From assembly GCA_019739335.1 (NCBI GenBank), contig CP073261.1, forward strand, positions 2,470,001 through 2,534,000: a stretch of DNA of 64,000 nucleotides, read 5' to 3'. The DNA comes from Erythrobacter sp. GTDB taxonomy: Bacteria > Pseudomonadota > Alphaproteobacteria > Sphingomonadales > Sphingomonadaceae. The notes beneath the pieces were generated by a model. It was not told where the DNA came from, searched no databases, and worked only from the letters and a program-made list of their open reading frames with translations. Below, piece by piece: positions 1 to 8,731 of this stretch. A program made the translations under genes and the position numbers. The number at the start of each line of letters is the position of its first letter. The stretch's first letter is position 1.

Positions 1-1002
1 CTCACCTATCTCGCCTGGGGTTTCGACTGGGAAGCCAGCTACGTCGCCACTATCCATGAAGGCCGCGAGGCGGAAGATCTGCGTTTCGATCTGACCAGCT
101 GGCTGACCATCCTCAACGACAACGGCCAGAGCTTTCCCGGCGCGGAACTGATGGCCGTGGCGGGCACGCTCAACGTGGTAAGCAATTTTCAGGGACTGTC
201 CGATCCACCCGATGCGCGGCCCTTGCGGCTGACCTGCTATCCGCTGGGGAGCACGGCAGCAGGATCGCCGGTTCGGATTCCGCCACCGCCGCCGCCTCCC
301 GCACCCCCCCCGATGTCTGCTCCGATCGTGGTGACCGGCGCCCGGATGCGGGCGGCCGATGCGATGGAAATGGTCGTCGGCGTAGCCATGCAAGCCGAGG
401 AAGAAGCGCTGGGCGACCTCAAGCTCTATCGCATCCCTCTGCCGGTCGACGTGAACGCGCAAGGCCTGAAGCAGGTTGCCTTCCTGCAGGAAGAGAATGT
501 CGAAGGCGAATTGGTTTACGATGCCACGTGCAGTGGCTGGGATTGGGGCAATACCGGCCCGGTGCCGACGGGGATGCGGTTGGAGACGGTCAACGACGAA
601 GAGCACGGGCTGGGCGTTGCCCTGCCAAGTGGACAACTGACGGTGTTCGAGCGCGGGCCGCTCGGCGAGATGCTGGTGGCTGAAGATTCGCTGCGCGATT
701 ACGCGAGCGGGCAGGATGTCGACATCCGGCTGGGTTCCAGTACGCAGGTCTTCTCCACCTGCCGCGCCGTGGACGGTGTCGATCCGCGCGAGGGCAAGGG
801 CGGCTGGGCCAGGATGGAAGCGACGCTGAGCAATGCCAATCCGGTTCCGGTAACGGTGCGGCTCTACCTCGGCTTTCCCGCACAATGGCATTTCAGCGGC
901 GCGGGAGAGGAACTGGACGAGGGGCAGCGAATCGTGGAAGCAACCGTTCCTGCCAATGGAACGCGGACGGTGGGCTGGCGGGTTCGGCCGGTGAACGACT
1001 AG
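1..1002 (+). CDS. DUF4139 domain-containing protein, C-terminal part (5' end outside window)
   Basis: Open from the first base in frame 1 to a TAG at 1000-1002, so 333 residues of the C-terminal part are visible and the start lies upstream. The first 55 residues (LTYLAWGFDWEASYVATI, then a stretch ending near AELMAVAGTLNV) resemble the beta-rich DUF4139 core, in which a membrane-anchored or secreted protein carries a repeated W-x-A-x-Y strand pattern. A proline run ([11 protein letters not shown]) at bases 283-312 separates this from the rest, followed by a second beta-rich part ending in an ANGTRTVGWRVRP strand. Function of the family is not established. It lies upstream of recA in the same direction but is separated from it by 153 bases with an SOS box, so it is not part of the recA transcript. 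Confidence 0.75.
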   Translation, partial: LTYLAWGFDWEASYVATIHEGREAEDLRFDLTSWLTILNDNGQSFPGAELMAVAGTLNVVSNFQGLSDPPDARPLRLTCYPLGSTAAGSPVRIPPPPPPPAPPPMSAPIVVTGARMRAADAMEMVVGVAMQAEEEALGDLKLYRIPLPVDVNAQGLKQVAFLQEENVEGELVYDATCSGWDWGNTGPVPTGMRLETVNDEEHGLGVALPSGQLTVFERGPLGEMLVAEDSLRDYASGQDVDIRLGSSTQVFSTCRAVDGVDPREGKGGWARMEATLSNANPVPVTVRLYLGFPAQWHFSGAGEELDEGQRIVEATVPANGTRTVGWRVRPVND

Positions 1003-1064
1003 GCAACTTTGCCTTGAAACCTGGCGAGAAATTTCCGCGTCAGCACAAATCCAACAAAAATTCC

Positions 1065-1079
1065 GTTCCACTCTTGTTC
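1065..1079 (+). promoter_or_regulatory. LexA (SOS) box upstream of recA
   Basis: GTTC CACTCTT GTTC: a direct repeat with exactly 7 bases between the half sites, the known alphaproteobacterial LexA operator. The second half site also forms a 17-base palindrome with GAACAA at 1085-1090. The box ends 76 bases before the recA start, as expected for SOS control of recA. Confidence 0.85.
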
Positions 1080-1155
1080 TTATGGAACAAACTGGGTACA
1101 TCACCATCAGTTGAAGAGTTCATGGGAGCTCTGGCGAACTGACGGAGGCCGTGTC

Positions 1156-2223
1156 ATGGCGAGTGGTAACCTGAAGCTTGTGGAAAAGGAATCCAGTGTG
1201 GACCGTCAGAAGGCGCTCGAAGCAGCCCTCGCGCAGATAGATCGCGCGTTCGGCAAGGGCTCGGCAATGAAGCTGGGCAGCAAGGAAGCGATGAATGTGG
1301 AGGCGATCTCCACCGGGTCGCTGGGGCTCGACATCGCGCTCGGCATCGGCGGCCTTCCCAAAGGCCGGGTGATTGAGGTTTACGGGCCGGAAAGCTCGGG
1401 CAAGACCACGCTGGCGCTGCACGTGCTGGCCGAAGCGCAGAAGGCGGGCGGCACGGTGGCTTTCATCGATGCCGAGCACGCGCTCGATCCCGTCTATGCC
1501 CGCAAGCTGGGCGTCGATATCGATGAGCTGATCGTCTCGCAGCCCGATACTGGCGAACAGGCGCTCGAGATCGTCGACACGCTGGTGCGCTCGAACGCTA
1601 TCGACGTGCTGGTGGTCGATTCGGTCGCCGCGCTGGTTCCGCGCGCCGAAATCGAGGGCGAAATGGGCGACAGCCACGTCGGCCTGCAGGCGCGGTTGAT
1701 GTCGCAAAGCTTGCGCAAGCTCACCGGTTCGATCAGCCGTTCGAAGTGCATGGTGATCTTCATCAACCAGCTGCGCATGAAAATCGGGGTGATGTACGGT
1801 AATCCGGAAACCACCACCGGCGGCAACGCGCTGAAGTTCTACGCTTCGGTCCGGTTGGATATCCGCCGCACCGGCCAGATCAAGGACCGGGATGAGGTGA
1901 TCGGCAACACCACCCGCGTGAAAGTGGTCAAGAACAAGGTCGCCCCGCCGTTCAAGCAGGTCGAATTCGACATCATGTACGGCGAGGGCATTTCCAAGAT
2001 CGGCGAGATTCTCGATCTCGGAGTGAAGGCCGGGATCGTCGAAAAGTCCGGATCGTGGTTCAGCTACGATAGCATCCGGATCGGCCAGGGCCGCGAGAAT
2101 TCCAAGACTTTCCTCAAGGAAAACGAAGAGCTTTGCGCCAAGTTGGAAGCTGCCATCCGCAGCAAAACCGACGCGGTCGCCGAGGTGATGTTGGCAGAGC
2201 CGGACGCGGACTCCGAAGACTGA
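1156..2223 (+). CDS. recA: Recombinase RecA
   Basis: DNA-dependent ATPase that forms the strand-exchange filament in homologous recombination and triggers LexA self-cleavage. The protein has 355 residues, the usual RecA length. Walker A GPESSGKT lies at residues 77-84, followed by the DAEHALDP segment, the VVDSVAAL Walker B strand and the [17 protein letters not shown]-binding loop region. The tail is acidic (AEPDADSED), as in other RecA proteins. The ATG at 1156 is chosen because GGAGG at 1144-1148 is 7 bases upstream and the protein then begins at the usual point; an in-frame ATG at 1111 has no such site. A GTTC-N7-GTTC LexA box precedes the gene. It is monocistronic: strong hairpins follow it. 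Confidence 0.98.
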   Translation: MASGNLKLVEKESSVDRQKALEAALAQIDRAFGKGSAMKLGSKEAMNVEAISTGSLGLDIALGIGGLPKGRVIEVYGPESSGKTTLALHVLAEAQKAGGTVAFIDAEHALDPVYARKLGVDIDELIVSQPDTGEQALEIVDTLVRSNAIDVLVVDSVAALVPRAEIEGEMGDSHVGLQARLMSQSLRKLTGSISRSKCMVIFINQLRMKIGVMYGNPETTTGGNALKFYASVRLDIRRTGQIKDRDEVIGNTTRVKVVKNKVAPPFKQVEFDIMYGEGISKIGEILDLGVKAGIVEKSGSWFSYDSIRIGQGRENSKTFLKENEELCAKLEAAIRSKTDAVAEVMLAEPDADSED

Positions 2224-2244
2224 TCCTCAAGAAGGCAGGTGCAG

Positions 2245-2335
2245 GTACATCCATCGCACGGGGATGTACTTGATCCACCAGCCTTGCGAAACCGGAGCCG
2301 GCGACGGCGGGACTTGCGCCCGCCAGAGCCGGCTT
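2245..2335 (+). terminator. Tandem hairpins after recA
   Basis: Two inverted repeats follow the recA stop. The first is GTACATCC (2245-2252) with GGATGTAC (2262-2269). The second is a long nested stem: GCCGGC / GGCGGG with CCCGCC / GCCGGC between about 2295 and 2335, then TTCTTCGCTTTT. The second looks like a transcription terminator with an imperfect T-tract. Confidence 0.55.
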
Positions 2336-2402
2336 CTTCGCTTTTGATATTGTTGCAACCATTCCCCTGCTATCGCTCGATCCGCATATCGGGGAATTGG
2401 GG

Positions 2403-3227
2403 ATGACGGACAAGAGCGAGTGGCAAGGCAATGTAGGTACCACGTGGGCCGAAGAGTACCGCCGCACAGATCGCAGCTTCAGCCAACTCACCGAGCAATT
2501 GCTCGCTCTTACGCGACATTTCGTCTTCTCCAGAGTTCTCGATGTCGGCTGCGGGGCGGGTGAATTGTCGCTGGCCATCGCGCGCGGCAGGCCCGATGTA
2601 TCGGTCATCGGGGTCGACGTGTCGCCGCAACTGGTTGACGTCGCGCGAGAACGCGCTTCGCACCTTGCCAATGTCCAGTTCGAACTCGCCGATGCCGCGC
2701 AATGGCGATGCGATCCTTCCGTAGCGCCCGATCTTCTCGTTTCCCGCCACGGGGTAATGTTCTTCGACGACCCGCCCGCAGCCTTTGCCCATCTCGCTGC
2801 ACAAGCTGCACCCAAGGCGGGAATGCTGTTCTCCTGTTTCCGCTCGCCCAGCGAAAATCCCTTCTTCAGCGAAGTTGTCCGCCTGCTTCCCGATCCCCCC
2901 GAGCGCGGCGACCCGCTCGCACCCGGACCTTTTGCCTTCGCCGATGGCACGCGTGTCCACGCAATCCTGAGTGAGAGCGGGTGGAGCCAGATTTCGGTGA
3001 CTCCGGTCGATTTCCCGATGATTGCCGGCACTGGAGCCGATCCCGTTGGCGAAGCTGTGACATACTTTTCCCGCATCGGCCCGGCAGCAAAGGCGGCGGC
3101 GCAGATGGAGCCGGAAGCGCGTGAACGCTTTTTCAAGCGTATCCGCGCCCTTGCCGAACGCCATGAACACGGCGGGATAGTGGCGCTACCCGCTGCCGCG
3201 TGGATCGTAACAGCGCGCAAGGGGTGA
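2403..3227 (+). CDS. Class I SAM-dependent methyltransferase
   Basis: 274 residues with the class I Rossmann methyltransferase signature: motif I VLDVGCGAGELSL near residues 45-57, an acidic end of strand 2 (VIGVDVSPQLVDVAR), and a motif II-like DAAQW segment. The middle VSRHGVMFFDDPPAAFAHLA and the C-terminal Phe/Arg-rich part are typical of the small-molecule methyltransferase group. The substrate cannot be told. ATG at 2403 is preferred over an in-frame TTG at 2397 because GGGGA precedes it and it is the stronger codon. It lies between recA and alaS, all on the plus strand; the recA hairpins separate it from recA, and exactly 100 bases separate it from alaS. Confidence 0.8.
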   Translation: MTDKSEWQGNVGTTWAEEYRRTDRSFSQLTEQLLALTRHFVFSRVLDVGCGAGELSLAIARGRPDVSVIGVDVSPQLVDVARERASHLANVQFELADAAQWRCDPSVAPDLLVSRHGVMFFDDPPAAFAHLAAQAAPKAGMLFSCFRSPSENPFFSEVVRLLPDPPERGDPLAPGPFAFADGTRVHAILSESGWSQISVTPVDFPMIAGTGADPVGEAVTYFSRIGPAAKAAAQMEPEARERFFKRIRALAERHEHGGIVALPAAAWIVTARKG

Positions 3228-3327
3228 CAGGATGCCCGATAGCACGCGCCCCCTGATCGCCTGCGTCGCCCACAGTAAGTGCCGCATTGCGCTTGTCGCC
3301 GCGCGAGTGAGCGCCTAATTCGCTGCG

Positions 3328-5997
3328 ATGCATTCGACCAACGACCTCCGCCGCGCCTTTCTCGACTATTTCGGGACCGCCGATCACCAGGTGGTGCCCT
3401 CGGCACCGCTTGTGCCGTACAACGACCCGTCGCTGATGTTCGTCAACGCAGGGATGGTGCCGTTCAAGAATGTGTTCACCGGGGTCGAGACCCCGCCTGC
3501 GCCGCGCGCTGCCAGCAGCCAGAAATGCGTCCGAGCCGGGGGTAAGCACAACGATCTCGACAATGTCGGCTACACCGCTAGGCACCTCACTTTCTTCGAA
3601 ATGCTCGGCAATTTCAGCTTCGGCGATTACTTCAAGGAACGTGCGATCGAACTGGCTTGGGGTATGGTCACCCGGGAGCTGGGGCTGGCAAAGGACCGGT
3701 TGACTGTCACCGTTTACCACACCGATGACGAGGCGTTCGATCTGTGGCGCAAGATCGCGGGGCTACCCGAAGAGCGGATCATTCGTATCGCCACCAAGGA
3801 CAACTTCTGGGCCATGGGATCTGATGGCCCTTGCGGCCCGTGCTCGGAGATCTTCTGGGATCATGGTCCAGCGGTTGCGGGTGGTCCACCCGGCTCGCCC
3901 GAAGAGGATGGCGACCGCTTCGTCGAGATCTGGAATCTGGTGTTCATGCAGCATATCCAGGCGGCAGACGAGATCGTCGGCAACCTGCCTCGCCCCAGCA
4001 TCGATACCGGAATGGGGCTGGAACGCATGGCGACAGTCATGCAAGGCGTCCATAATGTGTTCGAGACCGACACCTTCCGCACGCTGATCGATGCCAGCGA
4101 AGAGGGCGTGAAAGCGAAGGCAGACGAAAGCACCATCGCCAGTCATCGCGTGATTGCGGATCACCTGCGCTCCACCAGTTTCCTCATCGCAGATGGTGTG
4201 CTGCCGTCGAACGAAGGACGCGGCTATGTGCTGCGTCGGATCATGCGCCGCGCCATGCGACACGCACACCTACTCGGCGCGGAAAAGCCGCTGATGCACC
4301 GTCTGGTGCCGACGCTGGTGAGCGAGATGGGGCAGGCCTATCCCGATCTGCCGCGCGCGCAGGCGCTGATTACCGAGGTGCTGGAGCGCGAGGAGACCCG
4401 CTTCCGCCAGACGCTGGACAAGGGCTTGCGCCTGCTCGAAGAGGAAAGCGCGGGGCTGGGCGAGGGCGACAGCCTGCCCGGTGAAACCGCGTTCAAGCTC
4501 TACGACACCTTCGGCTTTCCTTACGACCTTACCGAGGACGCGCTGCGCGCGCGCAACATCGGTGTGGACAAGGCCGGTTTCGATGCCGCGATGGCGCTAC
4601 AAAAGGCCGCTGCGCGTGCCGCATGGAAGGGTTCGGGCCAGACTGCCGACAGCGAGGTCTGGTTCGACATTGCCGAGCGCGAAGGCGCGACCGAATTCAC
4701 GGGCTATAGCGCCAACGAAGGTGAGGGCCGGGTGGTGGCGCTGGTGGTGGAGGGCAAGGAAGTCTCTTCTGCTGATAGCGGGCAGGAAGTGATCGTCCTC
4801 ACCAACCAGACTCCGTTCTATGGCGAAAGCGGCGGGCAGATGGGCGATGCGGGAACCATCACCGGCGATCACCGCTTGCACATCGCCGTTGGCGATACGG
4901 CCAAGCCACTCGGGCGGCTGCACGCGCACCATGGCACGATCAAGTCGGGCCGGATTGCCGTGGGCGATACCGTCCATCTCGCCATCGATGCCGTGCGGCG
5001 CGATGCGATCCGGGCCAACCATTCGGCAACCCACCTCCTCCATGCGGCGCTGCGCAACCATTTGGGCGGGCATGTGACGCAGAAGGGTTCGCTGGTGGCG
5101 CAGGACCGTTTCCGCTTCGATTTCTCGCATCCCAAGCCGCTTTCGGCGGCGGAGGTTGCCGCAATCGAAGCCGAAGTGAACGCCGAAATCCGCGCAAATG
5201 ATGAAGTCCGCACGCAATTGATGAGCCCAGATGACGCCATCGAGGCAGGGGCGATGGCGCTGTTCGGCGAGAAATACGGCGAAGAAGTCAGGGTGCTCTC
5301 GATTGGCCGTTCCAATTGGGATGGTTCGGGGCGCAACTACTCGGTCGAGCTGTGCGGCGGCACCCATGTGCGCGCCACGGGGGACATCGGACTGTTCCGC
5401 ATTGTCAGCGAAAGCGCGGTCTCTTCGGGCGTGCGGCGTATCGAGGCACTGACGGGCGAGGCTGCGCGGCAATGGCTGGTAAGCCGCGACGAGGCATTAA
5501 AGTCAGTGGCCGCGACACTGCGCACCGCGCCCGACGAGGTTGAAGAGCGGGTCGCCGCACTCGTTGACGAGCGCAAGCGACTGGAACGCGAGCTGGCCGA
5601 GGCGAAGAAGGCGCTGGCGCTGGGCGGCGGTTCTGGCGGGGCGGCCCCGGCGGCGGACGAGGATGTCGGGGGCGTGGCTTTCTCCGGCCAAGTAATGCAA
5701 GGCATGGACCCGCGCGAACTGCGCGGATTGCTCGATGGCGCGAAGGCGCGGATGGGATCGGGCGTGGCGGCCATTGTCGCGGTGAACGAAGGCAAGGCGG
5801 CGGTGGCCGTTACGGTCAGCGAAGATCTGCTTGGCCGGTTCAGCGCCGTCGATCTGGTGCGCGCGGGAGTCGAGGCCGTGGGCGGCAAAGGCGGCGGTGG
5901 TCGCCCGGACATGGCGCAAGGCGGGGGGCCGGATGGTGACAAGGGTGACGAGGCTATCGCCGCAATCAGGCGTGTTCTCATGCGTGAGACCGTCTGA
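3328..5997 (+). CDS. alaS: Alanine--tRNA ligase
   Basis: Charges tRNA-Ala and edits mischarged Ser/Gly. 889 residues, close to the usual bacterial length. The N-terminal class II catalytic core begins [15 protein letters not shown], with the motif [13 protein letters not shown]. The editing-domain zinc ligands are clear: HSATH near residue 564 and CGGTH near residue 676. The C-terminal coiled-coil and DHHA1-like part has the glycine-rich [16 protein letters not shown] tail used in tRNA binding. No frameshift or missing motif was seen. It ends only 14 bases before a convergent small gene, with no obvious terminator between. Confidence 0.98.
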   Translation: MHSTNDLRRAFLDYFGTADHQVVPSAPLVPYNDPSLMFVNAGMVPFKNVFTGVETPPAPRAASSQKCVRAGGKHNDLDNVGYTARHLTFFEMLGNFSFGDYFKERAIELAWGMVTRELGLAKDRLTVTVYHTDDEAFDLWRKIAGLPEERIIRIATKDNFWAMGSDGPCGPCSEIFWDHGPAVAGGPPGSPEEDGDRFVEIWNLVFMQHIQAADEIVGNLPRPSIDTGMGLERMATVMQGVHNVFETDTFRTLIDASEEGVKAKADESTIASHRVIADHLRSTSFLIADGVLPSNEGRGYVLRRIMRRAMRHAHLLGAEKPLMHRLVPTLVSEMGQAYPDLPRAQALITEVLEREETRFRQTLDKGLRLLEEESAGLGEGDSLPGETAFKLYDTFGFPYDLTEDALRARNIGVDKAGFDAAMALQKAAARAAWKGSGQTADSEVWFDIAEREGATEFTGYSANEGEGRVVALVVEGKEVSSADSGQEVIVLTNQTPFYGESGGQMGDAGTITGDHRLHIAVGDTAKPLGRLHAHHGTIKSGRIAVGDTVHLAIDAVRRDAIRANHSATHLLHAALRNHLGGHVTQKGSLVAQDRFRFDFSHPKPLSAAEVAAIEAEVNAEIRANDEVRTQLMSPDDAIEAGAMALFGEKYGEEVRVLSIGRSNWDGSGRNYSVELCGGTHVRATGDIGLFRIVSESAVSSGVRRIEALTGEAARQWLVSRDEALKSVAATLRTAPDEVEERVAALVDERKRLERELAEAKKALALGGGSGGAAPAADEDVGGVAFSGQVMQGMDPRELRGLLDGAKARMGSGVAAIVAVNEGKAAVAVTVSEDLLGRFSAVDLVRAGVEAVGGKGGGGRPDMAQGGGPDGDKGDEAIAAIRRVLMRETV

Positions 5998-6011
5998 CGG
6001 GGCGACTTCCG

Positions 6012-6377
6012 CTAATCTGTCAGACCGGATTCGAGGCCGAGCTCTTCATCGAGCGGGAAGACGCATACATAGATGTCCGCTTCATAGAAAAGCCTTCCGC
6101 TATTGCCACTACCGACGAACGAAGCGCCATGCCCGAGAAATGCAAAATGCCCCTCAATCTGGCTTCCTTCGAGCACAATCTGAGTGACTTCTCCGCTCAC
6201 ATCGCGCGAGTCCTGCACTATTGCCACGCCAGGTTGCATGGCCATGATGGTCACGAATAGCTCGCCAGCCGAACCGCTGGTTTCGCAGGCGAACTGATCG
6301 TTGATCGATGCTCTGGCTGGAGCAGACAGGCAAAGTCCGCTGATAATTGCCAATACTGCCAAAGACGAATTCTTCAT
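6012..6377 (-). CDS. Secreted hypothetical protein
   Basis: 121 residues beginning MKNSSLAVLAIISGLCLSA, a clear signal peptide with a probable cleavage after SAPARA. The mature part is about 98 residues with two cysteines (CETSG and YVCVF) that could form a disulfide, so a periplasmic location is likely. The start at 6377 is chosen because GGGGGAAC lies just upstream and the signal peptide begins there; an in-frame start 15 codons further up would bury it. Base composition is lower in GC than the flanking genes. I recognise no family. It converges with alaS. Confidence 0.6.
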   Translation of the reverse strand: MKNSSLAVLAIISGLCLSAPARASINDQFACETSGSAGELFVTIMAMQPGVAIVQDSRDVSGEVTQIVLEGSQIEGHFAFLGHGASFVGSGNSGRLFYEADIYVCVFPLDEELGLESGLTD

Positions 6378-6456
6378 CGCGCGTTCCCCCGTTTGAAGCC
6401 TGGCATTCTCCTTGCGCCTCATTGCTTAGCCCTGACTGAACGCGCGGCAGGCTGGT

Positions 6457-6624
6457 TCAGTCCACCCGGTTCTGCGCGGACCGCCTGCGGTCGCCCTCGC
6501 TGCCGCGCGGGACATCGTCCATATTGCGCACGTTCCGTCCGTGATCTTCGTCTGAAGCGACATTCTTCGGCTTGAACTTCTCGGAATTCGAAACCGGCTT
6601 TGTCGGGTCTTGCTGCTTGCTCAT
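6457..6624 (-). CDS. Small hydrophilic protein (55 aa)
   Basis: A 55-residue, very polar protein starting MSKQQDPTKPVSNSEKF, rich in Asp, Arg, Asn, Lys and Ser and lacking any hydrophobic segment, so probably intrinsically disordered. A strong ribosome-binding site (GGAAGGAG) lies about 8 bases before the ATG, which is the main support for a real gene. It lies between the secreted protein and the Kef-type antiporter, all on the minus strand, with 55 bases to the antiporter stop. The composition resembles small stress-related hydrophilic proteins, but I cannot name a family. Confidence 0.6.
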   Translation of the reverse strand: MSKQQDPTKPVSNSEKFKPKNVASDEDHGRNVRNMDDVPRGSEGDRRRSAQNRVD

Positions 6625-6679
6625 GGGAATTCTCCTTCCCCATACCAATGCGCGAAGCCGCGACTTTATCCGGGGAACC

Positions 6680-8443
6680 TCATCCTTCCAGTGTGCTGGT
6701 GCGCAGTTTCGGCTTGTGCTCCAGCGCCGCACCTTGCTGGATTGCCTCGCGGAATTCGTCGCGCTTTTCATGGATCGAGGCGATTACCGGGCCCATTGGC
6801 ACGCCGATATCGACCAGCGCTGCTTCGGACAGTTGGAGCGAGCTCTCGAGCGTTTCGGGAACGGCGGTGCTCGCCCCGCTGCGGTAAAGTTCGGCGGCGT
6901 GGAAGCTGTCCCGCGCGCGAGCGATGATCGGCAGGTCGGGATGGGCAGCGCGCAATTTGCGCACCATCCGCTGGGCGAGGATATGTTCGTCCATCGTCAG
7001 GATGACGGCCGGCGCCCGGTCGATGCCGAGCTTGTCCAGCGCATCTTCGCGCAATGCATTGCCGAACACCGCGTAGTAGCCGTCTCGCCGCGCCTGTTCG
7101 ATCAGGTCCGGATCGGCATCGATGGCAATATAGGGCTGGTTGTGCCGCTTCATCATCTGCGCCACCAGCCGCCCGACCCGGCCCAGCCCGACGATGACGA
7201 CGCGCGGCACATCGCCATCGCCCTCGATCTCGTCCAGCGCCGGAGCGGGCTCGACCTGCCGGGCCACCCGTTTGCCGAGCATGGCCAGCAGTGGAGTGAC
7301 GGTGAGGCCGATGGCGGTGACGATCTGCCAGAACTGCGCGGTCTCCGGCGCGATCAGCAATGCGCTCGCGGCAGCGGCCATCACGATCAGCGTGGTTTCG
7401 GACGGGCTGGCCATCAGGATACCCGTCTCGACTGCGGTTGCCCGCCGCGCGCCCATCAGGCGCAACAGGATGCCGGTCACAACGGCCTTCAGGGTGAGTA
7501 CGCCGACAACTGCCAGAACGATCATCCCCAGGTTGCTCCAGACAGTCCCCAGGTCGATGCTCATCCCGACGGTAATCAGGAATACGCCGAGTGCCAGGCC
7601 CTTGAACGGCTGCATGATGCTTTCGACTTCGGTGTGGTACTCGGTTTCCGCGATCAGCAGACCGGCGATCAGCGCGCCGACGATGGGGGAGAGGCCGACC
7701 AGCGCAGTGGCAAGGCTCGATCCGATTACCACCAGCAGGGTTGCCGCGAGGAACAATTCCGGGCTCTTGGTGCGCGCCGCCTGGGCGAACAGGTGCGGCA
7801 GCAGGAAGCGCCCGGCCACCATCAGCACCGCCACCACCAGTCCGCCCTGCCACAGCGTGGTCAGCAAACCATCCCAGCCCTCGGCACCGGCATTGGGTGC
7901 CAGCGCGCTGAAGAGGAAGATGAGCGGCACGATCATGATATCTTCGAACAGCAGCATCGAGAGCGCGGCGCGGCCCACCGGCGTGTGGGTGCCCGATATC
8001 GGCAGCACCAGCGCGGTGGAGGAAAATGCCAGCGCCAGTCCCAGCGCCAGTGCGCCGGTCCAGTACTGTCCCGACAGCATGAACACGGAGGCGAGCAGGA
8101 ATCCGATCACGATCAGCTCCAGAGCGCCCAGTCCAAACACCATGCGCCGCATTTGCCAGAGCCGGTTGAAGCTCAGTTCCAGCCCGATCGAGAACAACAG
8201 CAGGGTGATGCCGAATTCGGCGAAAGGCACCAGCTGTTCGGGATCGGTAATGGTGACATGGCGCAGCCAGTCGTATTCCACCACCATCCGCCCCAGCCCG
8301 AACGGGCCGACCAGCAGGCCGACGAGGATGAAGCCGATGATCGGCGTCACCCGGAAACGGGCGAACAGCGGGATGATGATGCCTGCTGCGCCGAGGATCA
8401 CCAGCGCATCGCTCATCCAGGGGGAGATTTCGGCGTGGTGCAT
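6680..8443 (-). CDS. Kef/CPA2-type monovalent cation:proton antiporter with TrkA-N domain
   Basis: 587 residues. The first about 390 form a chain of hydrophobic segments typical of the Na+/H+ exchanger fold of the CPA2 family (start MSDALVILGAAGIIIPLFA; FRVTPIIGFILVGLLVGPFG; LALAFSSTALVLPI). A cytoplasmic Rossmann domain follows, with the NAD-binding VIVGLGRVGRLVA motif near residue 410, as in KefB/KefC/YbaL. The likely role is K+ or Na+ efflux in exchange for protons at the inner membrane, gated by nucleotides. The start at 8443 (MHHAEISPWMSDAL) fits the first membrane segment; an ATG further upstream would add 24 residues without hydrophobic character. Divergent from putP. Confidence 0.88.
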   Translation of the reverse strand: MHHAEISPWMSDALVILGAAGIIIPLFARFRVTPIIGFILVGLLVGPFGLGRMVVEYDWLRHVTITDPEQLVPFAEFGITLLLFSIGLELSFNRLWQMRRMVFGLGALELIVIGFLLASVFMLSGQYWTGALALGLALAFSSTALVLPISGTHTPVGRAALSMLLFEDIMIVPLIFLFSALAPNAGAEGWDGLLTTLWQGGLVVAVLMVAGRFLLPHLFAQAARTKSPELFLAATLLVVIGSSLATALVGLSPIVGALIAGLLIAETEYHTEVESIMQPFKGLALGVFLITVGMSIDLGTVWSNLGMIVLAVVGVLTLKAVVTGILLRLMGARRATAVETGILMASPSETTLIVMAAAASALLIAPETAQFWQIVTAIGLTVTPLLAMLGKRVARQVEPAPALDEIEGDGDVPRVVIVGLGRVGRLVAQMMKRHNQPYIAIDADPDLIEQARRDGYYAVFGNALREDALDKLGIDRAPAVILTMDEHILAQRMVRKLRAAHPDLPIIARARDSFHAAELYRSGASTAVPETLESSLQLSEAALVDIGVPMGPVIASIHEKRDEFREAIQQGAALEHKPKLRTSTLEG

Positions 8444-8510
8444 GAATGGACCTATGACAGAGGCATTGCGCTTGCTGCAACTGCGAAATGGGCGCGCGGC
8501 ACGGAGGTGG

Positions 8511-8685
8511 GGCAATTATGGAGCACATGGAGCACTGTTCTGGAGAAGAAAAACCTCTCTTCGTATGGTGCTCCTGAAAAGCAGGGGGCCGCAGGGGAAA
8601 ACAGGCATTCAACACGCGCTCGATCAAGCACGGCGCCCGCCATGTAGGAAAGCCCGCACGCTGCGCAGGCAATTATGGAGCACAT
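8511..8685. repeat. 18-base direct repeat pair GGCAATTATGGAGCACAT
   Basis: The same 18 bases occur at 8511-8528 and 8668-8685 in the divergent region between the antiporter and putP. Between them are another direct GGAGCAC copy (8529-8535) and an inverted GGTGCTCC. The spacing of 157 bases and the cluster of copies suggest regulatory sites or a decayed small repeat unit. Confidence 0.7.
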
Positions 8686-8731
8686 CCCCCGCTACCCGTG
8701 ACACAGCGCCCACAATCGTTATGCATGGGGT

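Noticed and set aside
885..1142. Open frame of 85 codons ahead of recA
   Set aside because: Overlaps the end of the DUF4139 gene and the SOS promoter region and has no protein signature.
8520..8580. 19-codon peptide in the putP upstream repeat
   Set aside because: A ribosome-binding site is present, but there is no attenuator hairpin and the sequence is part of a direct repeat; not enough to call a leader gene.
6572..8647. Plus-strand open frame of 691 codons across the antiporter gene
   Set aside because: It is the antisense of the Kef-type gene, rich in Gln, His and Arg with no domain, a usual artefact of high-GC codon bias.
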